Assembly (NCBI RefSeq): GCF_963378105.1
Contig: NZ_OY726398.1
Coordinates: 2,542,001 to 2,606,000, forward strand
Source of the DNA: Mycolicibacter sp. MU0102
GTDB lineage: Bacteria > Actinomycetota > Actinomycetes > Mycobacteriales > Mycobacteriaceae
Direction of reading: 5' to 3'
DNA: 64,000 nt
The notes beneath the pieces are model-generated. The model worked only from the letters and a program-made list of their open reading frames with translations, had not been told where the DNA came from and did no database searches. The translations under genes and the position numbers were made by a program. Shown piece after piece: positions 1-7,962 of this stretch; position 1 is the stretch's first letter, and the number at the start of each line of letters is the position of its first letter.

Positions 1-1258
1 GGTGACGGCACTGTCGACCGACCTGTCGATGCTGGTGATCGGCCGCACCATCCAGGGCGTGGCGGCCGGGGCGCTGTTGCCGGTGACGTTCGCCCTCGGC
101 GCTGACCTGTGGGCACAACGCCGCCGGTCGGCGGTGTTGGGCTGGATCGCCGGCGCCCAGGAACTGGGCAGTGTGCTGGGTCCGCTGTACGGCATCTTCA
201 TCGTCTGGGCGCTGACCAGCTGGCGAGACGTGTTCTGGATCAACGTGCCGCTGACCGTGCTGGCCATGGTGTTGATCCACTTCAGTCTCCCCCCGCAATC
301 CACCGACGGCCCCCGGGAGCGAGTCGATGTGGTCGGCGGGCTGCTGCTGGCGGTGATCCTGGGCCTGCTGACGATCGGCCTATACAACCCCGACCCCAGT
401 GCCAAGCAGGCGCTTCCCGACCACGGCGCGGCGTACCTGTTGTTTGCGGCGATCGCGCTCGTGGCTTTCGTGGTCTGGGAGATCAAGTCGCCGACGAAGC
501 TGCTCGACCCGGCCGGCGCCCGGATGGGCCCGTTTCTGGCCGCCTTGGGCTCCTCACTCTGCGCCGGCGCCGCACTGATGGTCACCCTGGTCGACGTCGA
601 ACTGTTCGGCCAGGGCGTGCTCGGCAAGACCCAGAACGAGGCGGCGATGCTGCTGCTGTGGTTCCTGGCCGCGCTGCCCATCGGCGCCGTGGTGGGCGGC
701 GCGATAGCCACCGCGGTCGGTGACCGGCTGGTGACATTCGTCGGGCTGCTCATCGCCGCCGGGGGCTACTGGCTGATCTCGAAGTGGCCGGTGGACCTGG
801 CGGCCTACCACCACGATGTCCTCGGCCTGAGCCTTCCTGCGGCACACACCGATCAGGTGCTGGCCGGTTTCGGTTTGGGCCTGGTGATCGGCCCGCTGAC
901 CTCAGCGGTGATGCGCGTGGTGCCGCCGCGGGAGCACGGTATCGCCGCGGCGGGTGTGGTGGTGGCCCGGATGACGGGGATGCTGATCGGCATGGCCGCG
1001 CTGTCGGCGTGGGGCCTGTACCGGTTCAACCAGATTCTGGCCGGCCTGCCCAAGATGCCCGGCGGCAGCCTGGCCGAGAAAATGGCCGCAACCGCGGCCA
1101 ACTCCAAGCTGGCCTTCGCCATGATGTACGGCGAGATCTTCGCGATCACCGCCATCATCTGTGTGGTCGGCGCGGTGCTCGGACTGTTCATCGGCAGCAA
1201 CGACGTGCACGCCGAGGATCCGGAAGTGCCCGAGCCGGAGGCTGCCATCTCGCGGTGA
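1..1258 (+). CDS. P55-type MFS multidrug efflux transporter (3' part)
   Basis: The gene enters from the left edge, so about the first 100 residues are missing; 418 residues of a roughly 515-residue family are visible. It is an inner-membrane DHA2-type (14-helix) major facilitator closest to mycobacterial P55 (Rv1410c), which works with the lipoprotein LprG in drug efflux and lipid transport. Visible marks are the motif GRTIQGVAAGALLP (visible residues 14–27), the antiporter motif ELGSVLGPLYG (54–64), and regular hydrophobic segments to the end. The C-terminal tail is acidic. In M. tuberculosis lprG lies directly upstream; here it would be outside the window. The gene converges on ribD, leaving 13 bases between the two stops. 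The family call is firm; substrates are inferred from the homologue. Confidence 0.93.
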   Translation, partial: VTALSTDLSMLVIGRTIQGVAAGALLPVTFALGADLWAQRRRSAVLGWIAGAQELGSVLGPLYGIFIVWALTSWRDVFWINVPLTVLAMVLIHFSLPPQSTDGPRERVDVVGGLLLAVILGLLTIGLYNPDPSAKQALPDHGAAYLLFAAIALVAFVVWEIKSPTKLLDPAGARMGPFLAALGSSLCAGAALMVTLVDVELFGQGVLGKTQNEAAMLLLWFLAALPIGAVVGGAIATAVGDRLVTFVGLLIAAGGYWLISKWPVDLAAYHHDVLGLSLPAAHTDQVLAGFGLGLVIGPLTSAVMRVVPPREHGIAAAGVVVARMTGMLIGMAALSAWGLYRFNQILAGLPKMPGGSLAEKMAATAANSKLAFAMMYGEIFAITAIICVVGAVLGLFIGSNDVHAEDPEVPEPEAAISR

Positions 1259-1271
1259 GCGGGGCCCACCG

Positions 1272-2303
1272 CTAGTGCGGCACCAAACTCAGCAGCAGAT
1301 CGGGTCCGATCTGCTCCATGGTGTCGAATCGCCAGCGCAGCGCCCGGGCAATGTTGGGCACGCCGACATCGTCGACGGCGGTGACCGGTCCGCCCAGCAG
1401 GATCGGTGCCACGTAGGCCAGGATGCGGTCGATCGCTCCCGCTCGCAGGAATGCCCCGGCCAGCGTGGGGCCGCCCTCGAGCAGCACGTCGGTGCGGTCT
1501 GAGAGGGCCCGCAGTACCTCCGCCGGGTCGTGGGTGCGGATCACCATGGTGCGCGAGTCGTCGTTGAGCACGTGCGCGTCTGCGGAGATCTCACGCCGGC
1601 CCACCACCACCCGCAGCGGTTGACGTTCGGCCAGGGTGCCGTCGGGCAGCCGGGCGGTAAGTGTGGGGTCGTCGACGAGCACGGTGCCGGTGCCGACCAC
1701 GATGGCGTCGGCTGCCGCTCGGCGACGGTGCAGGTCGGCCCGTGCCGCCTCGCTGGTGATCCACTGGCTGGAACCGTCCGCGGCCGCGCTGCGACCGTCG
1801 ATGCTGGTGGCGTACTTCCAGGTGACGTGCGGCCGGCCGGTGCGTTGCTTGTGCAGCCACTCCCGAAGCGGCCCGGTGTTCACGGCCGTGGCCTGCACCC
1901 CGGAGGTCACCTGCACGCCCGCGTCGGCCAATCGTGCCGCCCCGCCCCCCGCGTCCGGGTTGGGGTCGTCGACGGCGTAGACCACCTGTGCGACCCCGGC
2001 GGCCAGCAGCGCATCAACGCACGGAGGGGTTCTGCCGTGGTGATTGCACGGCTCGAGCGTGACGACTGCGGTACCGCCGACGCTCAGCTCACCGGCCCGG
2101 CGCAACGCCACCACTTCGGCGTGCGCCTCGCCGGCCGGACGGGTTCCCCCGACGCCGACCACCCTGCCGTCGCGATCCAGAATGACCGCGCCCACCGGTG
2201 GGTTGGGGTAGGTGTTGCCCTTGACTCGCTGCGCCTGTTCGATCGCCAGCAGCATCGCGGCGTCATGGTCGACGGCGTGCCCGCCGTCGCCTTCGGCGCT
2301 CAT
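1272..2303 (-). CDS. ribD: Bifunctional riboflavin biosynthesis deaminase/reductase RibD
   Basis: Two-domain enzyme of riboflavin synthesis, 343 aa (the M. tuberculosis homologue, RibG, is similar in length). The N-terminal zinc deaminase domain shows HAEVVALRRAG (H61, E63) and PCNHHGRTPPC (C86, C95). The C-terminal reductase domain follows from about residue 145, with VLLEGGPTLAGAFL near its end. It converts diaminohydroxyphosphoribosylaminopyrimidine to the ribitylamino product in two steps. The start is ATG at 2303, because the deaminase fold begins shortly after it. An upstream in-frame extension to 2450 would run through rpe coding sequence and is Arg-rich, so it is rejected. It is the last gene of the fmt–rsmB–rpe–ribD operon. 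Its start overlaps the stop of an 18-codon ORF by ATGA (see the MIRU-like unit). Confidence 0.95.
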   Translation of the reverse strand: MSAEGDGGHAVDHDAAMLLAIEQAQRVKGNTYPNPPVGAVILDRDGRVVGVGGTRPAGEAHAEVVALRRAGELSVGGTAVVTLEPCNHHGRTPPCVDALLAAGVAQVVYAVDDPNPDAGGGAARLADAGVQVTSGVQATAVNTGPLREWLHKQRTGRPHVTWKYATSIDGRSAAADGSSQWITSEAARADLHRRRAAADAIVVGTGTVLVDDPTLTARLPDGTLAERQPLRVVVGRREISADAHVLNDDSRTMVIRTHDPAEVLRALSDRTDVLLEGGPTLAGAFLRAGAIDRILAYVAPILLGGPVTAVDDVGVPNIARALRWRFDTMEQIGPDLLLSLVPH

Positions 2304-2356
2304 GCCTCGACTCCTTGCTCGTTCGTTCCTCTCTCGCCGTCGCCTTCGGTGCTCAT
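2300..2356 (-). repeat. MIRU-like 53-nt unit with 18-codon ORF between rpe and ribD
   Basis: Reading the minus strand from 2356, an ORF of 18 codons (MSTEGDGERGTNEQGVEA) starts inside the rpe stop (ATGA at 2356–2353) and ends inside the ribD start (ATGA at 2303–2300). The first 24 bases of this ORF match the first 24 bases of ribD at 22 positions, so the ribD start region is duplicated at a distance of 53 bases. Short translatable units with ATGA junctions on both sides, placed between operon genes, are the hallmark of mycobacterial interspersed repetitive units, one class of which is 53 bp in the senX3–regX3 interval. It probably keeps translation coupled from rpe to ribD. I cannot confirm sequence identity to a MIRU class. 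Confidence 0.6.
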
Positions 2357-3030
2357 GCGCGCAGGTGCGGTGATGCCGCCAGGGCCTGACGGCGTAGTGA
2401 TTCAACGGCGGCGCCCGGGTCAGCGGCGCTGTAGACGGCCGAGCCGGCAACGAAGCAGTCGACGCCGGCTTCGGCGGCCTGTTCGACGGTGTCGGCGTTG
2501 ATGCCGCCGTCGATCTCCACCAGGATGCTGAGCTCCCCGGAATCGACCAGCTTGCGCACGGCGCGCACCTTGCTCAGCACCTCAGGAATGAAGGACTGCC
2601 CGCCGAATCCGGGCTCCACCGACATCACCAGCAGGGTGTCGAAGTCCCGCAGGATCTCCAGGTAGGGCTCCAGCGGCGTGCCGGGCTTGATGCTGAGTCC
2701 GGCCTTGGCGCCCGCGGCGCGGATGTCGCGGGCCACGGCGACCGGGTTGTCGGTGGCCTCGGCGTGGAACGTGACGTTGTATGCGCCGGCCTCGGCGTAG
2801 GGCGGCGCCCATCGTCCCGGGTCCTCGATCATCAGATGGCAGTCCATCGGGATGTCGGTGGCCGCCAGCAGACTCTGCACCACCGGCAGACCCAGGGTCA
2901 GGTTCGGAACGAAATGGGCGTCCATCACATCGACGTGCAGCCAGTCCGCACCCTTCACGGCGGCGACCTCATCGGCGAGGCGGGCGAAATCGGCCGACAG
3001 GATCGACGGCGCGATCATGGCTCGTGACAT
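2353..3030 (-). CDS. rpe: Ribulose-phosphate 3-epimerase
   Basis: Cytosolic TIM-barrel enzyme of the pentose phosphate pathway that interconverts ribulose 5-phosphate and xylulose 5-phosphate. The 225-residue length is normal. Visible signatures are LHVDVMDAHFVPN (metal ligands H32, D34), MDCHLMIED (H65), VMSVEPGFGGQSF and the phosphate-binding EIDGGINADT. The start is ATG at 3030; an in-frame ATG four codons later is an alternative. It follows rsmB with only four bases between, and its stop overlaps the start of the MIRU-like ORF leading into ribD. The location beside ribD fits supply of ribulose 5-phosphate, which riboflavin synthesis also uses. Confidence 0.96.
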   Translation of the reverse strand: MSRAMIAPSILSADFARLADEVAAVKGADWLHVDVMDAHFVPNLTLGLPVVQSLLAATDIPMDCHLMIEDPGRWAPPYAEAGAYNVTFHAEATDNPVAVARDIRAAGAKAGLSIKPGTPLEPYLEILRDFDTLLVMSVEPGFGGQSFIPEVLSKVRAVRKLVDSGELSILVEIDGGINADTVEQAAEAGVDCFVAGSAVYSAADPGAAVESLRRQALAASPHLRA

Positions 3031-3034
3031 GCGC

Positions 3035-4441
3035 TCAGATTACTTGTAGCGCCGCAGCGAACATGGCGTCGGTCCCGTGCCGGTGCGGCCACAGCTGCAC
3101 GTGCGGTCCGTCGCCGAGCGCCTCGACCGGCGCGAACAGTTCCCTAGTGTCCAACGCCCGCACCGGATGCCGGCGTAGCGCATCGGCCACCACACCGACC
3201 GTTTCGGCCAGGTGCGGCGAGCAGGTCGCGTACAGCACCACTCCCCCGGGCCGGGTCAGTCCGATCGCCGCGCCCAGCAACTCGCGCTGCAGTTTCGCCA
3301 GCACCGGGATGTCGGCGGGCTGACGGCGCCAGCGGGCTTCGGGCCGACGCCGCAGGGCGCCCAGACCGGTGCAGGGCGCGTCGACCAGCACCCGGTCGAA
3401 GCCGGGTTGCAGGCCCGAATCGCGGCCGTCGGCCGTCAGCACCTCCACGTCCAGGCCGCGTGTGTTCTCGGCGACCAGTGCGGCCCGGTGCGGGGCCTGC
3501 TCAACGGCGGTCACCCGCGCCCCGACCTGCGCGCCGAGGGCGGCCAGCAGTGCGGTCTTGCCGCCCGGCCCGGCGCACAGGTCCAGCCACCGGCCGGTGT
3601 CACCGTCGACCGGAGCCATTGTCAGGGCACGGGCCACCAACTGGCTGCCCTCGTCTTGGACCAGGGCCTGGCCGGCGCGCACGGCGTCGAGCTTTCCGGG
3701 GTCACCGCCCGGCAGATAGACGGCGTAGGGCGAATACCGGCCGACTTCGCCGTCCACCGCGGCGGCCAATTCGGCCGCGGTCAGGGCGCCCGGTCGGGCC
3801 GCGAGATGCACGCGGGGCCGCTCGTCGTCACCGGCCAGCACGGCATCGAGTTCGCCGGCGGCGGCGCCCAGCGCGTCGGCGAACGCCTGAGCGATCCAGC
3901 GCGGGTGGGCGCGAACGAAGGCGGCGTGACCGATCGGGTCACTGTCGGCGTTCGGTGCCAGTTCCGCGGTCCAGGATTGCTCGTCACGGGCGCTGATTGT
4001 GCGCAACACGCCGTTGACGAAACCCCCTCGTGCGGAGTCGAATTCGAGGGCCGCCTGATCGACTGTGGTCGAAACCGCGGCGTGCGGCTCGACTCGGGTG
4101 CGCAGCAGTTGATAGCTGCCCAGCCGCAGCAGATCCAGCAGCACCGGGTCGATCGTCTCGGGCTTGCGCTGCGCCGCCGCACCGATGATGGCGTCGAGCA
4201 GTCCGCGCACCCGGCACGTGCCGTAGGTCAATTCCGTGGCGAAAGCGGCGTCGCGGCCGGTGATTCCACGTTCGGCCAGCAGCGCCGGCAGTGCCAGGTT
4301 GGCGTAGGCATCGCGTTGGGAGACCGCCTGCAGCACATCGAATGCGGCGCGACGGGCCGGGTCCAGCGGTTTGCGGCGGAGTTTGCGTGGGCCGTCCTGG
4401 GGGCGCTGCGGCCGACGCTGGCCGCGTTGCGGTCCGGTCAT
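3035..4441 (-). CDS. rsmB: 16S rRNA m5C methyltransferase RsmB/Fmu
   Basis: 468-aa protein with an N-terminal NusB-like RNA-binding domain (about 28–165) and a C-terminal Rossmann methyltransferase. S-adenosylmethionine binding is shown by DLCAGPGGKT (287–296). The two m5C catalytic cysteines lie in VDAPCTGLG (C357) and YATCSPH (C407). The family methylates C967 of 16S rRNA in E. coli. The N-terminus is rich in Arg, Pro and Gln, as in mycobacterial homologues. The start is ATG at 4441, overlapping the fmt stop by ATGA; a longer frame to 4669 only shadows fmt. It belongs to the fmt–rsmB–rpe–ribD operon, the usual mycobacterial order. Confidence 0.95.
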   Translation of the reverse strand: MTGPQRGQRRPQRPQDGPRKLRRKPLDPARRAAFDVLQAVSQRDAYANLALPALLAERGITGRDAAFATELTYGTCRVRGLLDAIIGAAAQRKPETIDPVLLDLLRLGSYQLLRTRVEPHAAVSTTVDQAALEFDSARGGFVNGVLRTISARDEQSWTAELAPNADSDPIGHAAFVRAHPRWIAQAFADALGAAAGELDAVLAGDDERPRVHLAARPGALTAAELAAAVDGEVGRYSPYAVYLPGGDPGKLDAVRAGQALVQDEGSQLVARALTMAPVDGDTGRWLDLCAGPGGKTALLAALGAQVGARVTAVEQAPHRAALVAENTRGLDVEVLTADGRDSGLQPGFDRVLVDAPCTGLGALRRRPEARWRRQPADIPVLAKLQRELLGAAIGLTRPGGVVLYATCSPHLAETVGVVADALRRHPVRALDTRELFAPVEALGDGPHVQLWPHRHGTDAMFAAALQVI

Positions 4442-5370
4442 GATGCCCGCACCTCGGAGTCGAGCCGAGCGCCCCGCGCCCAGTCGGCGGCATCCATGAG
4501 TTTCTTTCCGGGGGGCTGGATCTGGCCCAGCCGCACCGGAACCGAGCCGGTCCCGACCCAGACGTGTCGCCGGTCCACATGAATATCTCCGGGTGCCAGT
4601 CCTGCCGGCCCATCGTCGGCAAGGCCGACAGGACCGACCCTGACGCGCAGGTCGCCGATCATGGTCCAAGAACCCGGATTCGGGGTGACGGCGCGGATTC
4701 GGCGCTCGATCACCGCGGCCGGCAGCTCCCAGCGCACCCGCGCGTCCTCGACGGTGATCTTGGATGCGTAGCTGATGCCGTCGCGTGGCTGCGGCACCGC
4801 GTGCAACGCTCCGTCAGCGATGCCATCGAGGGTGGCCGCCAGTAGTTCGGCACCCGAGACCGCCAGCCGGGCCAGCAGTTCACCGGCGGTGTCGTCGGCC
4901 CGGATGGTCTCGGTCGCGACCCCGTAGACCGGCCCGGAATCCAGTTCCGGCTCAATCTGAAACGTCGTCGCGCCCGTCACCTCGTCGCCGGCGGCGATCG
5001 CCGCCTGCACCGGGGCCGCACCGCGCCAGGCCGGGAGCAAGGAGAAGTGCAGGTTCACCCAACCGTGCGTCGGCACCGCCAACAGAGCGTCGCGCAGCAG
5101 CGCCCCGTAGGCCACCACCGGGCAGCACTCCGGTGCCAGTTCGGCCAGCTCGGCGACGGACTCGGGCGCGTTGGGCTGGGCCGGCCGCAGCACCGGAATG
5201 CCATGGTCGAGGGCCAGGCGGGCCACCGGAGACGGCTGCGGGGTCCCCCGCCGGCCGGAGGCCGCGTCGGGTCGGGTCAATACCGCCACCACGTCGTGGC
5301 GCGGCGAATCGATCAGCCGTTGCAACGACGGCAACGCGGTGTCCGGGGTGCCGGCGAAGACAATGCGCAC
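4438..5370 (-). CDS. fmt: Methionyl-tRNA formyltransferase
   Basis: Formylates initiator Met-tRNA using 10-formyltetrahydrofolate. The 310-aa protein has the formyltransferase core with the catalytic triad at canonical positions: N106 and H108 in VNLHFSLLPAWRG and D144 in ELDSGPVYG. The C-terminal OB-like domain follows from about residue 205 (ending near PPGKKLMDA). It starts with GTG at 5370 and is the first gene of a four-gene minus-strand operon; the next gene, rsmB, starts inside its stop codon. A 264-base intergenic region separates it from a divergent methyltransferase gene. Confidence 0.96.
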   Translation of the reverse strand: MRIVFAGTPDTALPSLQRLIDSPRHDVVAVLTRPDAASGRRGTPQPSPVARLALDHGIPVLRPAQPNAPESVAELAELAPECCPVVAYGALLRDALLAVPTHGWVNLHFSLLPAWRGAAPVQAAIAAGDEVTGATTFQIEPELDSGPVYGVATETIRADDTAGELLARLAVSGAELLAATLDGIADGALHAVPQPRDGISYASKITVEDARVRWELPAAVIERRIRAVTPNPGSWTMIGDLRVRVGPVGLADDGPAGLAPGDIHVDRRHVWVGTGSVPVRLGQIQPPGKKLMDAADWARGARLDSEVRAS

Positions 5371-5634
5371 CGGGACAGTTTAGGGAAGTCGCGGCAGGCC
5401 TTTCGCCAGCGTGTCGATTGCAGACGCAGGACCGGGTTGCTGGCCCACCGCATCACCCCACTGCGCCGCGGACAGACGCTACACAGCAGTCTGGCAGCGC
5501 CCTACTGTTACGCATAGCAACTGTTTCGTGTATCAATGGAAAGTGACGGGGTGCACGGGATGGCGCGGCACCACCCGCCCACGACGACGACGACGTCGAA
5601 AGCCCTCATTTGTCCCATTGGTTAGGAGCCCCCG
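5371..5634. promoter_or_regulatory. Divergent promoter region of fmt and the methyltransferase gene
   Basis: Gene-free 264 bases between two divergent starts. It contains an imperfect inverted repeat, GTTACGCATAGCAAC (5507–5521), whose right half ATAGCAAC also occurs at 9221–9228 upstream of the MarR gene. There is also a short run of ACG triplets at about 5578–5594. The ribosome-binding site of the methyltransferase is TAGGAG just before ATG 5635. In M. tuberculosis the MarR protein Rv1404 controls Rv1405c, so an operator here is plausible. The shared octamer is short enough to be chance. Confidence 0.35.
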
Positions 5635-6465
5635 ATGACCGTTGACAGCACTACCGCCGCCACTGCCGCAAGTACCCTGGCGGCCATTCACCGCGCGATG
5701 TGGGCGATGGGCGACTACGCCCTTATGGCGGAGGAGGTGATGGCCCCGATCGGGCCGACGCTGGTCGCTGCCAGCGGCATCGGTGCCGGCGATCACGTGC
5801 TCGATGTGGCCGCCGGGTCCGGGAATATCTCCATTCCGGCCGCCAGAACTGGCGCCACGGTGGTGTCCAGCGACCTCACCCCGGAATTGCTGCAGCGGTC
5901 CCGGCTGCGCGCTCTCGAGCAGGGCGTAACGATGGATTGGCGGGAGGCCGATGCGCAGGCACTGCCGTTCGCCGACGGAGAGTTCGACGCGGTGCTCTCC
6001 GGGATCGGAGTGATGTTCGCGCCCGACCATCGGCGGGCCGCGTCCGAGCTGCTGCGGGTATGCCGACCGGGTGGGACCATTGCGCTGGCGAGCTGGACCC
6101 CCGAAGGCTTCTTCGGCCGGATGCTCAGCGCCATCAGGCCATACCGGCCCACCCAAGTGCCCGGGATACCGCCGGCGGCGTTGTGGGGACGGGAGGACTA
6201 CCTTTCTCATCTGTTCGGCGATGAGGCCACCGTCACCCATACTCAGCGCTGCGTGTTGCGGGTGGAACGCTTCCTCAAAGCCCAGACGGTGCATGAGTAT
6301 TTCAAGGCGCATTACGGTCCGACGATCGACGCCTACCGCACGATCGGTGACAGGCCCGCACTGGTGGCCGCCTTGGACACGGAACTTATCGAGCTCGCCC
6401 AGCGGTACCTCTACGACGGCGTCATGGGATGGGAGTACCTGCTCGTCACCGCCGAGAGGCGATGA
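5635..6465 (+). CDS. Class I SAM-dependent methyltransferase (Rv1405c-like)
   Basis: 276-aa cytosolic methyltransferase with the Rossmann SAM motif VLDVAAGSGNISIP (55–68), an acidic end-of-strand-2 position (SSDLTPELL) and motif IV region LPFADGEFDAVLSGIG. Length and fold match the mycobacterial Rv1403c/Rv1405c group. Rv1405c is acid-induced and repressed by Rv1404 in M. tuberculosis; its substrate is unknown. The start is ATG 5635 with a good ribosome-binding site seven bases upstream. The stop lies six bases before the GTG of a nitrate/nitrite-type transporter, so the two are probably co-transcribed, which is not the arrangement in M. tuberculosis. A MarR gene lies 2.8 kb downstream and may be the regulator. 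Confidence 0.85.
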   Translation: MTVDSTTAATAASTLAAIHRAMWAMGDYALMAEEVMAPIGPTLVAASGIGAGDHVLDVAAGSGNISIPAARTGATVVSSDLTPELLQRSRLRALEQGVTMDWREADAQALPFADGEFDAVLSGIGVMFAPDHRRAASELLRVCRPGGTIALASWTPEGFFGRMLSAIRPYRPTQVPGIPPAALWGREDYLSHLFGDEATVTHTQRCVLRVERFLKAQTVHEYFKAHYGPTIDAYRTIGDRPALVAALDTELIELAQRYLYDGVMGWEYLLVTAERR

Positions 6466-6471
6466 CCGATT

Positions 6472-7932
6472 GTGACCCGAGGTGACGAGTCGGCACCCCA
6501 ACGCAGCCTCACCGGCTGGGATGCCGAGGATGTCCCAGCTTGGGAGGCCGGCAACAGTACGATCGCCCGACGCAACCTGCTCTGGCTCATCGCGTGCGAC
6601 CACATCGCGTTCGGCGTGTGGACGCTATGGCCGGTGTTGGCGTTGTTCATGCCAGCATCGGTGTACGGATTCTCCCCGAGCGACAAATTCCTGCTGGGCG
6701 CCACGTCAACCCTGGTGGCGGCATCACTGCGGATCCCCTACTCCTTGGGTATCGCCAAGTTCGGTGGCCGCAACTGGACGGTGTCGTCGATCGCGGTACT
6801 GGTGATTCCGACCGCGGGGGCGATGGTGTTGTTGGCCCACCCCGGCCTTCCGCTCTGGCCATATCTGGTGTGCGCCGGACTGACTGGGTGCGGCGGCGCC
6901 AACTACTCCGCGTCCATGACTAACACCAACCGGCTATATCCGCAGCGGCTCAAGGGTTTGGCGCTGGGCCTGAACGCCGGCGTCGGCAACCTCGGGGTGC
7001 CGATGATTCAGTTGGTGGGCCTGCTGGTGCTGGCCACCACCGGCCACGACGCCCCCTACATCGTCTGCGCCCTCTACCTGGCGTTACTGGTCATCGTCGG
7101 GGCGGGTGCCACACGCTACCTGGACAACCTCGACCATGCCACCAAGGCAAGCCACCTGCGCGAGGTGCTGTCCAAGGCCGACACCTGGGTCCTGGCGCTG
7201 CTGTACCTGGGCAGCTTCGGCTCTTGGATCGGATTCTCCTTCGCGTTCGGCGTCGTCCTGCAGACCAATTTCACCGCGGGCGGCCAGACCCCCGTCCAGG
7301 CATCGCTGCACGCCGCACAGTTCGCCTTCATCGGCCCGGCGCTCGGATCGCTCGCTCGCATCTACGGCGGCAGACTCGCCGATCGACTCGGAGGCAGCCG
7401 AGTCACGCTGGCAGTGTTCGCCGCCATGGCCGTCGTCGCCGGCGCACTCATCACGATCAGCATTGCCTCCGAACGCCAAAGTGGCCACGGCTCTGCACTG
7501 ATGGATGCCTATATCGCAACATTTGTCGGGCTGTTCATTTTGGCGGGGCTCGGCAACGGGTCGGTGTACAAAATGATTCCCTCGATCTTCGAGGCGCGCA
7601 GTCACGCGCTGAATCTCGAAGAATCCCAACGCCGATTCTGGTCTCAGGCCACGTCGGGAGCGGTCATCGGCTTCGTGGCAACTTTCGGCGCCCTCGGCGG
7701 CGTGGGTATCAACCTGGCGTTGCGCCAGTCGTATCTGAGCACCGGAGCCGAGACGTCGGCATTCTGGGTCTTCATCGGCTTCTACTTCGTAGCCGCCCTG
7801 ATGACCTGGTCCCGATATGTACGACGGCCGACCCGCACCCCAGGAAGGCTCCACGACGTGACGACGGCTTCCCAATCCGAAATGGACGTCGTACCGGCTA
7901 CCGAACCACGACGCGGAGCCAGCAGGCCATGA
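6472..7932 (+). CDS. NarK/NasA-family nitrate/nitrite transporter
   Basis: 486-aa major facilitator with about 12 membrane segments. Both nitrate-porter signatures are visible: GCGGANYSASM…YPQRLKGLALGLNAGVGNLGV (about 139–176) and GLGNGSVYKMIP (about 363–374). The arginine in SLRIPYS (R87) is in the place of the substrate-binding Arg of NarK. The N-terminal 30 residues and the C-terminal 30 are hydrophilic extensions. GTG at 6472 is the start, six bases after the methyltransferase stop. The fold and substrate class are clear; whether it imports nitrate, exports nitrite or exchanges them cannot be told. No nitrate or nitrite reductase genes are nearby, so its link to the upstream methyltransferase is unexplained. 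Confidence 0.88.
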   Translation: MTRGDESAPQRSLTGWDAEDVPAWEAGNSTIARRNLLWLIACDHIAFGVWTLWPVLALFMPASVYGFSPSDKFLLGATSTLVAASLRIPYSLGIAKFGGRNWTVSSIAVLVIPTAGAMVLLAHPGLPLWPYLVCAGLTGCGGANYSASMTNTNRLYPQRLKGLALGLNAGVGNLGVPMIQLVGLLVLATTGHDAPYIVCALYLALLVIVGAGATRYLDNLDHATKASHLREVLSKADTWVLALLYLGSFGSWIGFSFAFGVVLQTNFTAGGQTPVQASLHAAQFAFIGPALGSLARIYGGRLADRLGGSRVTLAVFAAMAVVAGALITISIASERQSGHGSALMDAYIATFVGLFILAGLGNGSVYKMIPSIFEARSHALNLEESQRRFWSQATSGAVIGFVATFGALGGVGINLALRQSYLSTGAETSAFWVFIGFYFVAALMTWSRYVRRPTRTPGRLHDVTTASQSEMDVVPATEPRRGASRP

Positions 7933-7962
7933 ACACCAGGCGCGGCCCTTCGGGCCCGACGA

